From Lindgomyces ingoldianus (lineage: Eukaryota > Ascomycota > Dothideomycetes > Pleosporales > Lindgomycetaceae), in contig NW_022985195.1 in the NCBI RefSeq assembly GCF_010093535.1, forward strand, positions 422,611-486,610: a stretch of DNA of 64,000 bases, written 5' to 3'. The translations under genes and the position numbers were made by a program. This document shows positions 50,502-61,380 of this stretch, one piece after another. The notes beneath the pieces are model-generated. The model ran no database searches. It was given only the letters and a program-made list of their open reading frames with translations, and was not told where the DNA came from. Position 1 is the stretch's first letter; each line of letters begins with the position of its first letter.

Positions 50502-51764
50502 TTAAACATTTGCAAGTAGCGGGGGGAACAAGAACAGCATGAAATGAACTGAGGCTAGGAGGCCTATATCAGCTCCAAGAATCCCACCAGCGATCTTCTC
50601 GAATTCAGAGTAGAACCAAGCATACACGGAGATAATGAACAGAAACGCCGGGACGCGGTATGGATTCACCTTGAAGTGCCAAATCCAGGTCTTGGGGAAC
50701 ATGGTGACGAATCCCCACAGGAATCTAAATAGTACCACAAGGTACTGGCGGGCGGTAACTCGAAACGAGAAGTTGGCCATGGGATCAGGGAAGTGCCACT
50801 GGGGGAAAGAGGTCTCGGAGCCGGCGTAAAAGGAGACGATATTGTGTACCCCAGTCATATGGTCGACGTATCCGTTCAAGAGCGCGTGCCAGCGCTTGAA
50901 GAACGGGTCTGAGCTCTTGAGATTGTGCGTGGCGCATGTGATTCCTCCTGCGTGGGTCCGGACTTCTTGGTCATGGGTCTGCGTGAAATGGCCCCAGAGG
51001 CCGCGGTGATGCTCAAAGATCCCGAGTTCACGTGTGAGAGCAATGACTACGGAAGGATGGGCGAAAATGGCAATGTGTCGTGGGCTCCGCTTGCCTCGCT
51101 TCTTGAGGTTGTAGAGGGTCCGGAACAGCGTCGCGCCTACGCGTGTAAGGAGGAATTCGGCCGTCTCCTGGATGAGAAGCCGTCGGGGGTACAGTGATTC
51201 GTATTCAGTGTCGATAAATGGGTATCTCGCCATGAGAGCTTCGATTCTAGGCGGTCGGCGGTAGTGACGGCACGATTGGTGTCGGGTCAGCCAGGTTCTG
51301 CGAGAATTAGCAAGTGTTCGTCGGCGAGATTGCAGACGATGCTCCTACGTGAAGCCGTACTCGATGCAGACCTCGACATTTTTGTAGCCTTTCTCGTGGA
51401 GGGCAATCAACGTCTGCTCGAGCGTCTGGATGTTGTGGTCATCGGGTGCGCAGTAGAGTCTGAGGGGTGGATTCTTCGTGCCCTCAGTGAGGACCCAACC
51501 GATCTTCTGTGCCTGTTCGCGGCCCCGATCACCCTGCAGAGGTTCGGTGATGATCCAGATGTGTGGAGTATCGAGGTCCGGTGCGTCTTGGATGTATCCC
51601 CCCATCGGCTCATGTGGCATCGGCGGCTGGTCTGGCTGCGACGGATCATGTGGCTTTAATAGTTGGCTTGGTTGCGGTGATTGCGGTGGTTGGAGCTCTT
51701 GGGAGTCTGGTGGCGTGGACTCCTTGGACTTCCTCTGCTTTCTCTGGCGCGACTTCTTGCCCAT
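50502..51764 (-). CDS. Histidine-phosphatase-fold membrane protein lacking the RHG motif
   Basis: Exons 51349-51764 and 50502-51297 give 403 residues. The 51-bp intron (GTAGGA...TGCTAATTC...CGCAG) joins E-Y-G-F-T to T-W-L-T-R-H-Q. After a basic, proline-rich N-terminus the pattern D-R-G-R-E-Q-A-Q-K-I-G-W-V-L, then L-Y-C-A-P-D and Q-T-L is that of phosphoglycerate-mutase-like proteins. Further on, Y-P-F-I-D-T-E-Y-E-S-L-Y-P and Q-E-T-A-E-F-L-L-T-R-V fit the same fold. The first catalytic motif (R-H-G) is replaced by I-T-E in H-I-W-I-I-T-E-P, while the late histidine is kept as I-F-A-H-P-S-V-V-I-A-L. The C-terminus has two to three hydrophobic segments (about 310-400). This suggests a catalytically dead, membrane-bound relative; function unknown. 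Confidence 0.65.
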
Positions 51765-51774
51765 GGCGAACGGC

Positions 51775-52060
51775 GGGTGAAGTGAAGAACCGAAGTAAAG
51801 AACCGAAGTGAAGATCGGAGTGAACAGCCAATTTGGAGATCGAAGCCAAGAACTGAAGCGAAGAACAGCGTGAAGGATTGAAGTAGAGGGAACACTTCAA
51901 GTCCAAGATGAAGAACCACGGTGAAGAACCAGAGTGAAGAACAGAAGTGAAGAATAGGAAAGGAGCGAAGACGTGAAGTGCAAGTGAAGTAGACAAGTAA
52001 AGTCAGGTCAAGTGAATTGGACATGACCAAGCTGAACTGAAGAAGTCGTGGAGTTGAAGT
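51775..52060. repeat. Purine-rich imperfect minisatellite (GTGAAGAACC-like units)
   Basis: Just upstream of the histidine-phosphatase-like gene, units such as GTGAAGAACCGAA, GTGAAGATCGGA, GTGAAGAACAGAA and GTGAAGTAGACAA recur about every 10-20 bases on the plus strand for almost 300 bp. The strand bias is strong (G and A on plus). Confidence 0.75.
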
Positions 52061-52754
52061 GACGTGGAAGAGAGCTGGAGGAATCGGAGACTTCATGGAC
52101 TGCAGCGGGAGCGCGTGCTAGGCGGCTTGTGTTGGCTCGGTGACGGCAGAGGGGAGCTGCCGGGGTAGAGAGGAGGGGGGTGTGCTGCGAGGAGGAGTCG
52201 CGGTGGTGCAGAGAGAAGCTGCTGAGGCTCACGAGCAGCCAAGACGGCCGCCGAGACATTCCAGGAAGCAGTTGAACTACAACAAGGAGATGCGGTAGGT
52301 GTGTATCTACCTTGAAGACTCGAAGCATACTACGTCACCTTGACAGAAGAGGGAAGAGCGCTTGCTTTACACTCAGACAGGTACTTCAGCAGCATGAATG
52401 GTGGATGCAGGCGCGACGATGGAGGCAATGAAATGGACATACTGGATCACCCACTGGCACATTACATGCTGGCATACCGCGGAGCATTGACAAGAGGGAG
52501 TTGATCTGTTGAGTGTGTTGCTGAGATTGGTGGGAAGCTTCAAGATGATGCGGATTTCTGTTCGGATAGTGATAACCCCGCCAGGTCCCGTGATAGGTGC
52601 TAATGCGCAGTACAGCCTTCTGTTCCAATTCCCAATACGCCAATTGATGCCTTTTATAATGCTGTGCGGAGGACTTTACATGGTCCAAACTACCTAGTCG
52701 CGGGCAGTGCTTGAGAACCGTCCTTTGTAATACTGCACCTGCTAGTTAGCTCTA
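52061..52754. other. Intergenic region
   Basis: 3' flank of the DUF1770-like gene and distal promoter of the histidine-phosphatase-like gene. No supported coding sequence. Confidence 0.45.
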
Positions 52755-53413
52755 TCATTCAGATATGATCACCGCCACTCGAAGGCCGCCGGGCGGTTGC
52801 GGGACCACACTCACATCCGAAAGGTTCCTCGCGAATTTCTTGTCCCTCAATGCTCCTTTCTTCTCCGCAGGGATCGCCCACTTGTTGACCCCCCACCACC
52901 ACCGCCTTATTCTCGCACCGACGCTGCGTCCGTTGAACTTGGAGGAACGATTCCAGTGCCGCCAGCCATTGAGAATGAGAGTCCATAGCACACCTTGGGC
53001 GAAGCACATCAAGACCTGACCACCGTCAGTGACTGCGGTAGAACACCAAGGGCCAGTGCTATGTGCATCCATGATGCGCAGAGACTCACTTGATCCCTAA
53101 ACGTAATCCAGAGCACGCCGCTCCAGCCCTCGGCCTTCTCAATGCTCTTCAAATAGCTCTGTTCAAACCGCAGATCCGGCAGCGGGGGCATCGTATTCCG
53201 CCGCGGGATTGGCTGCAGTACGGAGAGCGGAATTTCATCTTCGGCAGCATCATCGAGGGCATCGGGGCCAGGACCAGGACATGAAGAGAGTTGGACGGGC
53301 TGTTTTGCGGAGGCGGCCGTCGCAGGGTTGATGTCATGGGTGGGAGAGGGATGGCGCTTGATGCTGGCGGACTGGATCGCGGAGGCGATTTCGATAGGCA
53401 CGCCAGAAGCCAT
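52755..53413 (-). CDS. DUF1770-like fungal protein
   Basis: Exons 53090-53413 and 52755-53015, 194 residues. The 74-bp intron (GTGAGT...GGTCAG) joins T-F-R-D-Q to V-L-M-C-F-A-Q-G, which makes the family core: L-P-D-L-R-F-E-Q-S-Y-L-K-S-I, then W-x-V-L-W-I-T-x-R-D-Q, then V-L-W-T-L-I-L-N-G-W-R-H-W-N-R. I use the ATG at 53413 (M-A-S-G-V-P-I-E-I); one 13 codons upstream (53452) is possible. The N-terminal half is low-complexity with a K-R-H-P-S-P site. The function of this ascomycete family is unknown to me. The gene diverges from calcineurin B with a 270-bp shared promoter. Confidence 0.78.
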
Positions 53414-53683
53414 AATGGCAGTTGAGGGACCAAATGGGAATTGACTGGGCACTTGAAGGCCTGGTAAGGCGACACGGTGGTCAAGACGTAGCCCGGGAGT
53501 GAATGCTAATGCTCGGAGCGGAAAAACACAGCCAAAGCACGAGCCAGGGTGCGCCAGGGCGAGCTAGCCTGAGCCCGGCATGGGTTCTTCCTCCAGGTGG
53601 ATCACATCCAAGTACCCCACGACGCTCCCTGGCCTCCAACAATACAACCCCAACCTATTATTTGCCCAAAGAACTACGCCAAC
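53414..53683. promoter_or_regulatory. Shared divergent promoter of DUF1770-like gene and calcineurin B gene
   Basis: Only 270 bp separate the two start codons, so both promoters and 5' UTRs must lie here. No specific element is claimed. Confidence 0.55.
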
Positions 53684-54448
53684 ATGGGCAACCAATCCTC
53701 TGCGATGCTAGACAACATAGCCCAAGGCTCAAATTGTACGTTCCTGACTGTCCCTCTCAACTCGATGCTCGTGTGCAGCGTCGCGGGGCTGAAAGTTCGG
53801 CGCTCATGAAAATCCATAGTCGACCGGGAGGAGGTGGACCGTCTGCGTAAGCGCTTCATGAAGCTTGACAAGGTATGTCTTTTCCTTCTTGCCGTTTCTC
53901 CCATCACAATGCCTGTGGTATTCTGACCCTCTGGCCTAGGACAACTCCGGTACCATCGAACGGGACGAGTTCCTCGCGCTTCCGCAGATCTCCTCGAATC
54001 CCCTCGCTACCCGCATGATAGCTATTTTTGACGAGGACGGTGGCGGCGATGTCGACTTCCAGGAGTTCGTGTCAGGACTCTCGGCCTTCAGCAGTAAGGG
54101 GAACAAGGAGGAAAAGCTGCGATTTGCCTTCAGGGTCTACGATATTGACCGGGACGGGTTCATTAGCAACGGGGAGTTGTTTATTGTGCTGAAGATGATG
54201 GTGGGCAGCAATTTAAAGGATCAGCAACTGCAGCAGGTACGCATGTCATGGCCATAGGCCTCGTGCCGCCGGACGACATCTTCGTTGTCTCGCAAGAATC
54301 CGCGGTGCTGACATTCGTATCGCAGATCGTCGACAAGACCATCATGGAGGCCGACCTGGACCATGATGGGAAGATCAACTTCGAGGAGTTCACAAAAATG
54401 GTCGAGAACACTGACGTGTCCATGAGCATGACACTGGACCAATTCTGA
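53684..54448 (+). CDS. CNB1: Calcineurin regulatory subunit B
   Basis: Four exons (53684-53735, 53820-53872, 53940-54236, 54326-54448) give 174 residues, the usual length. Introns are 84, 67 and 89 bp, and frames join cleanly (G-S-N-F, K-L-D-K-D-N, L-Q-Q-I-V-D). It begins M-G-N-Q-S-S, a myristoylation signal. Four EF-hand loops are complete: [24 protein letters not shown] and D-L-D-H-D-G-K-I, each followed by E-F or E-L. The protein binds calcium and activates the phosphatase subunit calcineurin A. No residue looks abnormal. Confidence 0.97.
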
Positions 54449-55447
54449 TTTCCTTCCCCCATACTCATTCTTCTTGGTGTCTTTTAGGTTTTGGCGTGGA
54501 GTTTTGGGCGGGTGGGCCTTTGGGCGGATGGGCCTTTGGGCTAGATTCTTTTGAAAGATCCCGATATCCATCAATACACAGTTTTTCAATTCGCTCTGCT
54601 ACCAAGGCAGCTGCTCCTGGCGTGCCAACTCGACGAACAGTCCGGACATGAAACTGCATAAGTGTCCCATCAACCGACTCCCCTATGACTAGGTAGGAGG
54701 GCAGTTCGACGGACTCATAGTATCTTACCAGGCGTGCATTTCCAGCTCCTTTGCTCACTTTTCTAGCCTTTTAGTGGACCAACATTCCACGCAAGCCAAG
54801 ACCGAACATTTGGAGTTTCAGATGTCGCCCAAGGTAGCCAAGCATCGCCCCAATATCCTATATTCCTTCTCGTTTACAACGATCCTAACTCTTGCGGGGG
54901 AACAAGGATTTCGCTCGCCTCAAAGCAATCTGGGAATTTGTGGGGTACATTCTGACCGGCTATTCTACTCCCAACTCGTCTTCGCTCCATCACGCCGGCC
55001 TTGACAACAGCCAACCACGATAGAACCCTTCAATCCAAGCCATCGCAAACGTCAGACCGCCAATGCTTCGTCGACCGATGCCCCTGGCCATCTGTAATTC
55101 GTAGTAGACAGGTACGCCAGGTCCGGTCCGGCACGTCGTAGTCATCACGCTCACTTTATTGGAATGGACCGTTGTGTTGCCTCTCACACCACCAATGCGT
55201 CGGCTGGCCAAGATGTACTGAAGTCCTGCCTCCTCTTCTGATATATCTACCGCGGAGAGTAATATGCACGCTGGTGATCAGGCTGTGGACTCGGAGTGAG
55301 TAGAGGAAGGCGAGTACGGCATCCCGTAGATGAAACATATAAAGACGGGAGGTAAACCCAATTCCTGCTGCTCTACTACTATTCCTAGCTTCTATCCCCT
55401 ATCCTTAATCCACCATCCGCCCTCTCAACAACCCCCTGTCTGCCAAC
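54449..55447. other. Intergenic region with a short duplicated G-rich motif
   Basis: No supported gene. Two copies of GGGCGGRTGGGCCTTTGGG lie side by side at about 54507-54541, just downstream of the calcineurin B stop codon. Confidence 0.5.
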
Positions 55448-56010
55448 ATGAAGTCCCTCCTCCTCCTCCTAGCCCCCCTCCCTGTCCTCGCTTCCCTAAA
55501 CTGCACGCTCACGGCACCCCTCAAAATAAACTGCTGTCCCAACAAAGCATCAGAGGAAGTGAAAACCTATCCTATCGGACATATGATTATGCTGGGTTGC
55601 GCATCGGATGATACAACGGATGGGCGCTGGTTCTGGAATTACAACGGATTGTATACGCCTACAACGAAAGATGTTACCGGCTGTGTTCTTGGGAATCGGA
55701 CGTATCCGAGCACTGATGGTACTCTTCCCACTCTAGCCGCAACACCGAACCGCCATTGTTTGCTCACATTTCCCCCATCGTCGTCCTCTCTGGCTCTACA
55801 CATTACCTCTTCTCTTCCTTCCTCCCCATCCCTAATAACATACTAACACCCCACACAGTTCTCCCCGCCTGTAGCAAAGACCAATTCGTACTCGACCTCT
55901 TAAAAGACAAACACCCCTTCCCGCTCGACGCATGTGACCCGAAATGCGTGACTAATAAGAATTTCCCGAACCAAACGTGGTTTGGAGATGATATGCCTTG
56001 GAAGGAGTGA
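55448..56010 (+). CDS. Small secreted cysteine-rich protein (effector-like)
   Basis: Exons 55448-55718 and 55859-56010 give 140 residues. The 140-bp intron (GTACTC...TACTAACACC...CACAG) joins P-S-T-D to V-L-P-A-C-S-K-D. A signal peptide (M-K-S-L-L-L-L-L-A-P-L-P-V-L-A-S) precedes a mature part of about 124 residues with eight cysteines (N-C, N-C-C, G-C, G-C, A-C, A-C and K-C contexts). N-glycosylation sites are present (for example N-C-T, N-R-T). Size, even cysteine number and lack of a known domain are typical of secreted effector-like or antimicrobial-like fungal proteins. Role unknown; no homology claimed. Confidence 0.75.
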
Positions 56011-57349
56011 TTTAGATTTCTTGCATGCCAAGGACGGTCTTGTGTTCAGGATTCTAGGTGGAGGTGGAGGTAGAGGTTGAGGTTGAGGTTGAGGTTGAGC
56101 CAATGATGCGGATTGAAGTGAGAATCTGAGCCGATTAAGAAATAACGTCAGACAGGGTTAATACATCAAAACTGGCGTCTAGCCAATTTCAATATTCCAT
56201 ATCAGCTAAACTTTTCAGTGCCCACTGAAGTCAAATGTCACAGATTCCATGTAGTTTCTTTTCACAATCTTTATATCACAAGCAGATCGTTAGTCCTACA
56301 AGCTGCAATGTGCTCCGTTCAACGCTTCTTCCACTCATTCATACTCCTCTGCCGACTCACTCTAATCACACATCTACTCTTGAAAGAAAGGAAGTCCCAA
56401 AGCCAATATTCATCGAATCGAAAGAAGTTGAAACCAACTGAAGCGGTTGACACAATGCGCACGACAGCCCGGCCCAAGGAAAGCGGATTATCTCCATGTA
56501 TTCCATACACCCTACACAACAGAAATTAATCAGTACCTATCGTCGGGGAGTTCGGTCAACAAGTCAAAAATACACAATCAGATAACCTCTACTTTCACAT
56601 CTGCTGCCAACCACGTGTAAAAGTGCAATTGGGAGTCTTGGGGAAATTTGTGAATTTGTGATTGTGATTAAAAGAACAAAGAAGCTACAAAAGGGCAACC
56701 AATGTTAAAAGTGGTATAGTCTCAATAATCCGTACGAATGGGTTCTCTCTCTAATTCTCCTGGTGAATACAAAAATTCCCTACAAAAAGGGTTTTTTCTC
56801 TGTTCCACCTTACATGACTTTTGGGGCTACATGACTTTTTGGAGATGGGTATGTGTCTACGACGTGTGCAATCGAGGGCGCGGGGCGGGTGCGGGTGCGG
56901 GTGCGGGTGTGGGTTTTGTGCCATGGGGGTTGGATGCTGCTGCTGTGCACGGGGTCGGGGTGCGGGCTGGGGGGTCGATGTCGCTTGGGGGTGTTAAAAC
57001 ATCGTCTTTGATGTGGGTACTTCGCCGTCGACGCCGAAGTGCTCCAAGACCTGGCGATTGATCATTTGCTAGCGTGGGCTTGAGGCGTAACAGGGGCCGG
57101 CTTTTTGCTGGATCGACGGTTGCCCCTGACGTGATCGACCGCAGGGTCACGGCCTTGCTGTTCCATGTGCGCTTGGAAAATGGTCATGAAAGTCCCAAGT
57201 GAAAGTCCCAAGCTGATATCACCTAGAGAGAGAACTTAGTCAAAACGCCGGATAGATTCCCAAGAAAGGGTATCCAGCATGTCAACTAATTCTCCGCTCA
57301 AAGCAACCCATACGACGCCGAAAGGGGGAAAGGGTGGGGGTCATGATAT
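56011..57349. other. Intergenic region with two short G-rich tandem repeats
   Basis: No supported gene. About 56056-56099 carries GGTGGA/GGTTGA hexamers in tandem, and about 56880-56915 carries GGGTGC hexamers. Other ORFs are short and without motifs. Confidence 0.55.
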
Positions 57350-60300
57350 TCAGGCCATGACGCCTTGATTGCCGCCTGAGGGAAGGGATCAGTGATAGAA
57401 GATATGTGAAGGATAATCTCCAGTTTCAAAGAATGAAGTGTTATTTAAGGAGGGGGAGTAAGAAAAGGGCCGTTGATGGGCAACGTACCGACTTGGCGTT
57501 TGATTTGTTCTCGTGCCCATCGAGCAGTATCGCGCGTTCGGCCCAGGAAATCTTGGTTGGCTCGAGTCTCCCGCGTCATAGCTGTAAGAAAGTCATGTCG
57601 GAAGTACTCCCTAAATTCGCCGGCGGGAAATGCGTCCGCAAGGTCACTGTCATTGATTAGCTGAATGACACCAGCATCATGGTTGTTCAGCCTACCCAAT
57701 GACACCACAAGAAGATCGTAAGAGTGCTTCAGTGCGGTTGGTGTCTGAGAAGATTACGCGAAGGAGTTCAAAGATAGAGTCAACGTAAGGGACCATGAGT
57801 TGAGCTACCAAAGTTAGCTTCTAATTCATATGTCGGGGTTTAGGGGGGAGACATACTCTTGCCACTTGATTTCATCGCAATAATGCAGCCATCCCAGGCA
57901 TCCATGATACCCTCGCGAAGAGAAGTGACGTAATCCATCATCTCAAAGTTGCCATCTGGCGTTACGGACACTGAAGAGGCTTGCTGCAAGACCTGAGCAA
58001 CGACCGCGAGATATGTCTCGAAGTGGCCGCCAATGGCCTGGGCAATGTCGCCGAAACACTGGAGGATTGCAGGCTTGAATTGGTTACCAAGCTGGTTACT
58101 CCTGAGGTTATTAAGGAGATAGTTCATGAAGGCATCGCAAAACGGCTGGACCTTCTCGCCCAACGAACGAGTAATATCGCTGACAAGACCTATCGCCATA
58201 GAGCACAGACCAGGTTCTTCTTGGTTGCCAAGGGCGTTGTAGAGGTAAGGTGTGAAGGCTTCCATGTACTTGATGAAGTCCTCTTCAAGGGCGGTTGCAA
58301 TCGAGCCAATGGCGGCAAAGACGGTATCTGGAACACTAGACTTTCCGCCAACTGTCGAAAGCAGCTGTAGCAAAATCTGCATGATACGATCGGCCTGTGG
58401 CCTAATGTCTCCTTCCAATCGTTGCACAATCGACTAAACTTGTGTTAAAAACCTTGGTGGAGCTGCGAAAGAGATACGCACCATAACGACGCTAGCTAAG
58501 CTGGTCTGCATCTCCTCTAATGTCAACTTATCTTCGACGCTAACGACCTGTGACTGCAGAGTGATTGACTTCTCCAGACGCTCAAGGATAACGTTCGACA
58601 GAGTAGCTACGAGGCCGATACTATCATTTGCAGAGTTAGTAACAAAAGCATTGAGTACTTCATATGCTGCAGTTCGGAGTTGATTGTCCGCATCAGCTCG
58701 TTCCGTGACCTGCAAAAGATGAGTAATGCTCTGTTGGAAGTGAGTCGTCAGTGGGTTTGTCTGGCAGCCTGGTTCACCGGCAAATCGGTCCGCAAGATTC
58801 ATCAGAGCCCAGCAGCACGATGCTGCCATCTTGGGGTGACTTGAAAGGCCGTTGAAGAGGGCTCCGATTAGAGACGGCAGGTGTTGCTGTGCGTCGACTG
58901 TGTTGGGTGACGTCTCGCAGATTCGACCAAGAGCATAAGCTGCCGAGTCCTTGACGTGAATCACCTGGTCATCCATCATCGCAATCAACACAGGCAGCGC
59001 TTGCTTGATGATGGGGTCCAGGACATTCTCTTCTGGGCCTTCCATGATGGCTCCGAAGGCAGAGACGGACGCGTCGCGGTAATGCCAGTCTTCGGACCGA
59101 AGGTTCTTCTCAACGAAGGCGAGAACAGGGGGGACAACACCGCTGCCGACGCACTGCGCCCAAAGCTGCAAACACTGATATGCAGCACGGGAGATGTTGT
59201 ATTCATCGTCACCGGCGTCCTCGTCCTGCTTGGCGAGGAGTTCAAGCAACACCGGGACGACTTCTTGAGTGGCCACTCGAGCGAAATTGTAGTAATCCCT
59301 CAGCTCAGTGGAGCCCTCGGCTTGAGCCTGTTTATGCGTTAATATAGACATATCCCACATTCGAAGCTGGGGTCTAGGTACCTGGGTGTTGTCGTCTTCG
59401 ATGGCGATCTCTTCCTCACACACAGTGCACCAAAACTCAACCGCGAGCTTAGCAACGTCCTCCTCGTCGCTCTTCATGCCCTGGATCGTGAGGCCGAAGA
59501 GGGCCTTCTCCATGTAGAAGCGCATCTTGTCGTAGTACAAGCCCATGATGCGGTTCAAGCAGCCATATGCGGCCTGCTGGATGCGGCCGTCGTCGGCCTG
59601 CGTGGCCTCGCAGATAACCTGCATGATGTAGTTTCGCTCACCCTCGTTCTCGAAGTTGGACCGGACAAACTCGATCGAGTCGCTCAGGGCCGATATGGCG
59701 GCATGTCGAACGTCATTGTTGGGCTCCTCTTTGCGGGCACCCTGGACCACTGCGGTGAGGATAGCATTGGAATGATGTTGCAGGGCCTCGCGCAACTCAA
59801 AGTCCTCGGTGTCGCAAATGAAGCCAATGGTAGTCAGCGAGGCCTGCTTCTGGTGGTCTGCACCCTGCCCGACGTTTTCCACGAGCGTGGGCATCAGCTC
59901 CGGCCATTGTTGGCGGGGTATCTCGATGGCGGCAATCGAGGCAATGAACTGGGCGGCCGACTGCCCGGCGCGAGAATCGGGGGTGGAGAGGGTGCGGAGA
60001 GCAAGACCCTTGACGCTCTGCTTGATTTCGGGGTTCAGGCTGAGCCATCGTTCCTGGACCTGACGTAACCGGGCGTATTCACGCGCTGAGAAGGCGTTCT
60101 TGAGCGCAAGACCGGCGGCGGTTCTAATGTGAGGCTGGGCCGACTCGTTGGCCAGTTCTTGGCTGAGGATCGTCAGGTATTCAGACTGCAGGGAGAGGGG
60201 GACGTCATTAGCTAAATCGTTCGTGGAGTGCGGCAAAGGGCCCGGAGGGGGAGGGGGAACGACTTACAAAATTGGCCTCGGCCGCCTGGGTGAGCCGTGT

Positions 60301-60431
60301 TTCAGCGCTCTGGCGGATGTTGGAATCTACGCGGCGTTAGCTGGGGCGATATGGCACGGAGGGAGGGGGGAGGAGTGAGAGGGCGCCGCACCAGGAGAGA
60401 GGGTCCCCTCCAACACCTGGTTAATGTCCAT
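57350..60431 (-). CDS. KAP95: Importin beta-1 (karyopherin beta)
   Basis: Eight exons on the minus strand: 60392-60431, 60268-60326, 59382-60185, 58482-59327, 57857-58433, 57696-57804, 57489-57646 and 57350-57375. They give 872 residues, normal for the family (about 860-880). It starts M-D-I-N-Q-V-L-E-G-T-L-S-P-D and continues S-N-I-R-Q-S-A-E-T-R-L. HEAT-repeat sequence runs throughout. Key junctions are D-D-N-T-Q to A-Q-A-E-G, S-V-V-M to S-I-V-Q-R, S-S-G-K to T-Q-L-M-V-P-Y-V and G-V-I-G to D-L-A-D-A-F. The 54-bp intron 59328-59381 is in frame without stops and could be mistaken for coding. The last exon (ending G-N-Q-G-V-M-A) is less certain; reading through instead gives an end at 57445. 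The protein carries NLS cargo through nuclear pores with importin alpha and Ran. Confidence 0.93.
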
Positions 60432-61380
60432 GATTGCAGGAGGGTAGGTTCAGGGAGCTGGTGGATGGAGCAGATTGAGGTAGAAGAGTGATGCAGCGGG
60501 ACGAAGGCGCACCTAGATAGTCGTGGGTGGGCTGCCGCGCGAGAGGAGGAGGCACGAGGAGGGAGGAAGTTGCGGTGGGCTGCCGTGTACGGAGGGAATT
60601 TGAAGCGAAAGGAACGTCGAACGTAGGGAGGGCCAAAACACGTGAATCGTTGTTTTTCTGACGAGGCTCGCCCCACCACACACCGGCGCGTGTCTCACAG
60701 CAACAGCAGTGGAGGATTATCTAGACGTGGATGCAGATGTGCAAGCAAAGAACAAACAGGCGAGCGAGCGAGCGAGCGAAGGATTGCCGTGGAGCTGCGA
60801 GGATGAGGACTGAAGGTGACGGCGAGGGAGTAAATTTTGGCAGCAGTGACCGTGGACGGCGGCCGCGACTGTTGATGACCCCCGTTCAGGCAGCCAGAGG
60901 AACCATAAGCTGCACATTGGCTCGCTTCCCTTCCGCCAAACCGTCCCCAGATCGCCCCCGGCTGCAGCCCTAACGAGCACACAGGCCACGGTCACTGACC
61001 CCAGCCATGAATGCCCATCTTTATACATCCACGCATAGTACCTCCAAGATGTCTGCTGTCGCTATGCTGGGGTTCAGTACCGGACCCTTGGATCATGCTT
61101 CTTCGAGCACTGCCCCCCTGCCCAAGTAGTCCCATCGCCTTTGCTCCCCCCTCCCATCCGTGCATCAATTGACATCACAATCCCATTCAGTCCATTTGAG
61201 AATGCCATGATTTTTCTTTTGTCCATCCCAATGTCTACATGTGTGACCTGGAACATTCACAACCCATATACAAATACAGAGTACACCAGAGCTATCCAAA
61301 ACAAAACCCCCTATCGCACCAAGTGACACACCCATCCGCCCAATATGCAATGCGAAAACAACCGACAAAGAATCAGACAA
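60432..61380. other. Intergenic region
   Basis: Promoter and 5' UTR of importin beta and the 3' flank of the PP2C gene. A short tandem GCGA repeat lies at about 60760-60779. No further gene supported. Confidence 0.5.

Noticed and set aside
58956..59342. Plus-strand open frames across importin beta
   Set aside because: Shadows of the conserved minus-strand HEAT-repeat exons.
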